A program made the translations under genes and the position numbers. The notes beneath the pieces were generated by a model that did no database searches, was not told where the DNA came from, and saw only the letters and a program-made list of their open reading frames with translations. A DNA stretch of 5,528 nt from an uncultured bacterium (GTDB taxonomy: Bacteria > Planctomycetota > Phycisphaerae > Phycisphaerales > SM1A02): contig CAIXEV010000047.1 in assembly GCA_903918555.1 (NCBI GenBank), forward strand, positions 1-5,528, read 5' to 3'. Positions 4,366-5,528 of this stretch are shown in pieces; position 1 is the first letter of the stretch; every line of letters begins with the position of its first letter.

Positions 4366-5528
4366 CCGGGGTGCCTGTCCGACGGTGGGGATGCGGTCCC
4401 GGCCGCGAACGGAAACGGCCAGGTTCGGTCGGTCGCGAGGGCGTGTGCCTCGAGCGCCACGCGGTTCGCGGCGATCCGCGCGCGCATCGCGTCGAGCTCG
4501 GCGGCGCGTGCGGTACGGGCCTCGACGATCCTGCGGCGCATCGCGACATAGGCGGCGCGCTTCTCGGCGCGCGAGCCGGTGATCGCGGCGCGCAGCGCGT
4601 CCTTCGTGCGGCCGTCGTTGCCGAACGGGTCCTGCTCGAGCGCGCGCAGCGCTTCGGGCGTCGCGCCCGCGTCGAACGGCGGGACGAACCTCGCGAGCGG
4701 CGCGTGCTTCGTCGCGGTGGCGACCATCATCGGCGCGAGCGCGGCTCGGGCTTCTTCACCGAGCGCGGCCGCGATCCAGCGTTCCATCGCGCGGTCGTAG
4801 CGGCCGCCGCCGGTGCCGTGGATGAAGACATCGCAGAGCGCGAGCCGCGCGATCGCGGTCAGCGTGAGCGCCCGCGGTGCCACGAGTTCGGGTGCATCGC
4901 CTTCGAGAAGCGGCGTGCGCGACATGCTCGCGCGGTCGAGCTTCCAGAAGGGGAGTTCACGCTCGCCGAGCGGGCCGATGCGCTCGCCCTTCACCGCCGC
5001 GTTGTACGCGTCGCGCATCGGCGTGAAGCGCTCGCGCATCGCCTGCGCGAACGGAAGCGCGGCGAGCGCCGTCGCTGCGACCGTGTGGTCGACGCGCACA
5101 TTTGGCGCGAGCAGCGCGTTCGCCGCATGCGCCATCTGCATCGCGAGGTTCTCGCGGCCGCGCTCGGCGGCAATCGCGCGTTCGATCGCGGCAAGCGCAG
5201 GCTCGATCTCCGCCGGCACCTCGTGCGCGCGCTCGGGCCGCATCGTGCGCACGGACTTCTTGAGCGCGTTCGGCGCGCCTGCAGCCGCGCGCGGCGCGCG
5301 CTCGAGCGCGAGGCGCGCGAGCTTTCCACCGACAATCGCGGGAAACGCAACAAGCGCCGCGTCGTTCAGATCATGGTCGACGACCACATGCACGAGCACG
5401 CCGCCGCGTTCGGCGGCAAGCCGCGCGCCGACGACGAACTTCTCCGCGATCCCCGCGTGCCAGATGCCCGCCTGGTGCCCCGTCATCACGATGAAGCGAT
5501 CCGCAGGCAGCCCGAGCGCCGCGCGCGA
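4362..5528 (-). CDS. BshC-like protein of unproven function, 5'-truncated by the window edge
   Basis: The frame is open through the right edge, preceded by SRAALGLPADRFIV, so the true start lies outside; the GTG at 5489 is internal. The segment VMTGHQAGIWHAGIAEKF, followed by VVVDHDLND about 30 residues later, resembles the N-terminal nucleotide-binding region of BshC (VTGQQAGLF, then EDHD), the enzyme that adds cysteine to glucosaminyl-malate in bacillithiol synthesis. A second notable segment is PRALTLTAIARLALCDVFIHGTGGGRYD, counted about residues 205-232 from the GTG. An Ala/Arg/Glu-rich stretch at about 300-350 looks helical, possibly coiled coil, as in BshC. The C-terminus (TDRTWPFPF, then a Pro/Ser tail) differs from BshC. 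I recall similar MTGHQ proteins in planctomycetes without assigned function. No other bacillithiol gene is in the window. The stop overlaps the next gene by four bases. Confidence 0.7.
   Translation of the reverse strand, partial: SRAALGLPADRFIVMTGHQAGIWHAGIAEKFVVGARLAAERGGVLVHVVVDHDLNDAALVAFPAIVGGKLARLALERAPRAAAGAPNALKKSVRTMRPERAHEVPAEIEPALAAIERAIAAERGRENLAMQMAHAANALLAPNVRVDHTVAATALAALPFAQAMRERFTPMRDAYNAAVKGERIGPLGERELPFWKLDRASMSRTPLLEGDAPELVAPRALTLTAIARLALCDVFIHGTGGGRYDRAMERWIAAALGEEARAALAPMMVATATKHAPLARFVPPFDAGATPEALRALEQDPFGNDGRTKDALRAAITGSRAEKRAAYVAMRRRIVEARTARAAELDAMRARIAANRVALEAHALATDRTWPFPFAAGTASPPSDRHPG
4405..4436. repeat. 32-base near-repeat, copy 2 (inside the BshC-like gene)
   Basis: This is the coding partner of 204-235, matching at 28 of 32 positions. 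On the minus strand it encodes ATDRTWPFPFA near the C-terminus of the BshC-like protein. Three of the four differences fall at third codon positions of this frame. Confidence 0.45.

Noticed and set aside
4362..5489. Complete BshC-like gene starting at the GTG at 5489
   Set aside because: The reading frame continues without a stop to the window edge, and the MTGHQ motif normally follows an upstream segment, so the gene is truncated here.
1..5528. A defence, toxin-antitoxin or other multi-gene novel system
   Set aside because: The neighbouring genes are ordinary families with no transferase, nuclease, helicase, transposase or recombinase. Only local couplings are supported, so a named system would be invention.

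Overview
The window is a GC-rich bacterial chromosomal segment with every supportable gene on the minus strand, so transcription runs from high to low coordinates. It holds six complete genes and two genes cut by the window edges. The six complete genes read as a loose array with short gaps and one 4-base overlap. Lipoprotein signal peptides and a CxxCH haem lipoprotein indicate a bacterium with an extracytoplasmic compartment. The MTGHQ-type protein at the right edge, the P460-like haem lipoprotein and start codons without clear Shine-Dalgarno sequences together suggest a planctomycete (Phycisphaerae-like). That assignment is inference from remembered family patterns, not a database result.

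In transcription order (right to left): (1) 4362-5528, the 3' part of a protein whose first visible residues resemble the N-terminus of the bacillithiol enzyme BshC, though its function is unproven. (2) 3763-4365, a lipoprotein with a C-terminal CxxCH haem site, cytochrome P460-like, whose start overlaps the previous stop (ATGA). (3) 3331-3696, a small three-helix membrane protein of unknown function. (4) 2354-3199, a phytanoyl-CoA dioxygenase (PhyH) family Fe(II)/2-oxoglutarate oxygenase. (5) 1837-2334, a DUF2314 lipoprotein 19 bases after it. (6) 703-1755, an ADP-ribosylglycohydrolase (DraG/ARH family). (7) 249-524, a small two-helix membrane protein. (8) 1-94, the N-terminal fragment of a probable exported or membrane protein running off the left edge.

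Two couplings look real: genes 1-2 (stop/start overlap) and genes 4-5 (19-base gap). The rest look like neighbours on one strand with no obvious shared pathway. The non-coding gaps are all under 180 bases. They contain a terminator-like hairpin after gene 7 (218-240), a perfect 16-base palindrome after gene 6 (650-665) and an inverted repeat between genes 2 and 3 (3718-3740). I see no RNA gene, CRISPR array, insertion sequence, phage gene or recognisable defence locus. The most interesting items are the haem lipoprotein coupled to the BshC-like protein, the orphan ADP-ribosylglycohydrolase with a C-terminal tail, and a 32-base near-repeat shared by the two ends of the window.
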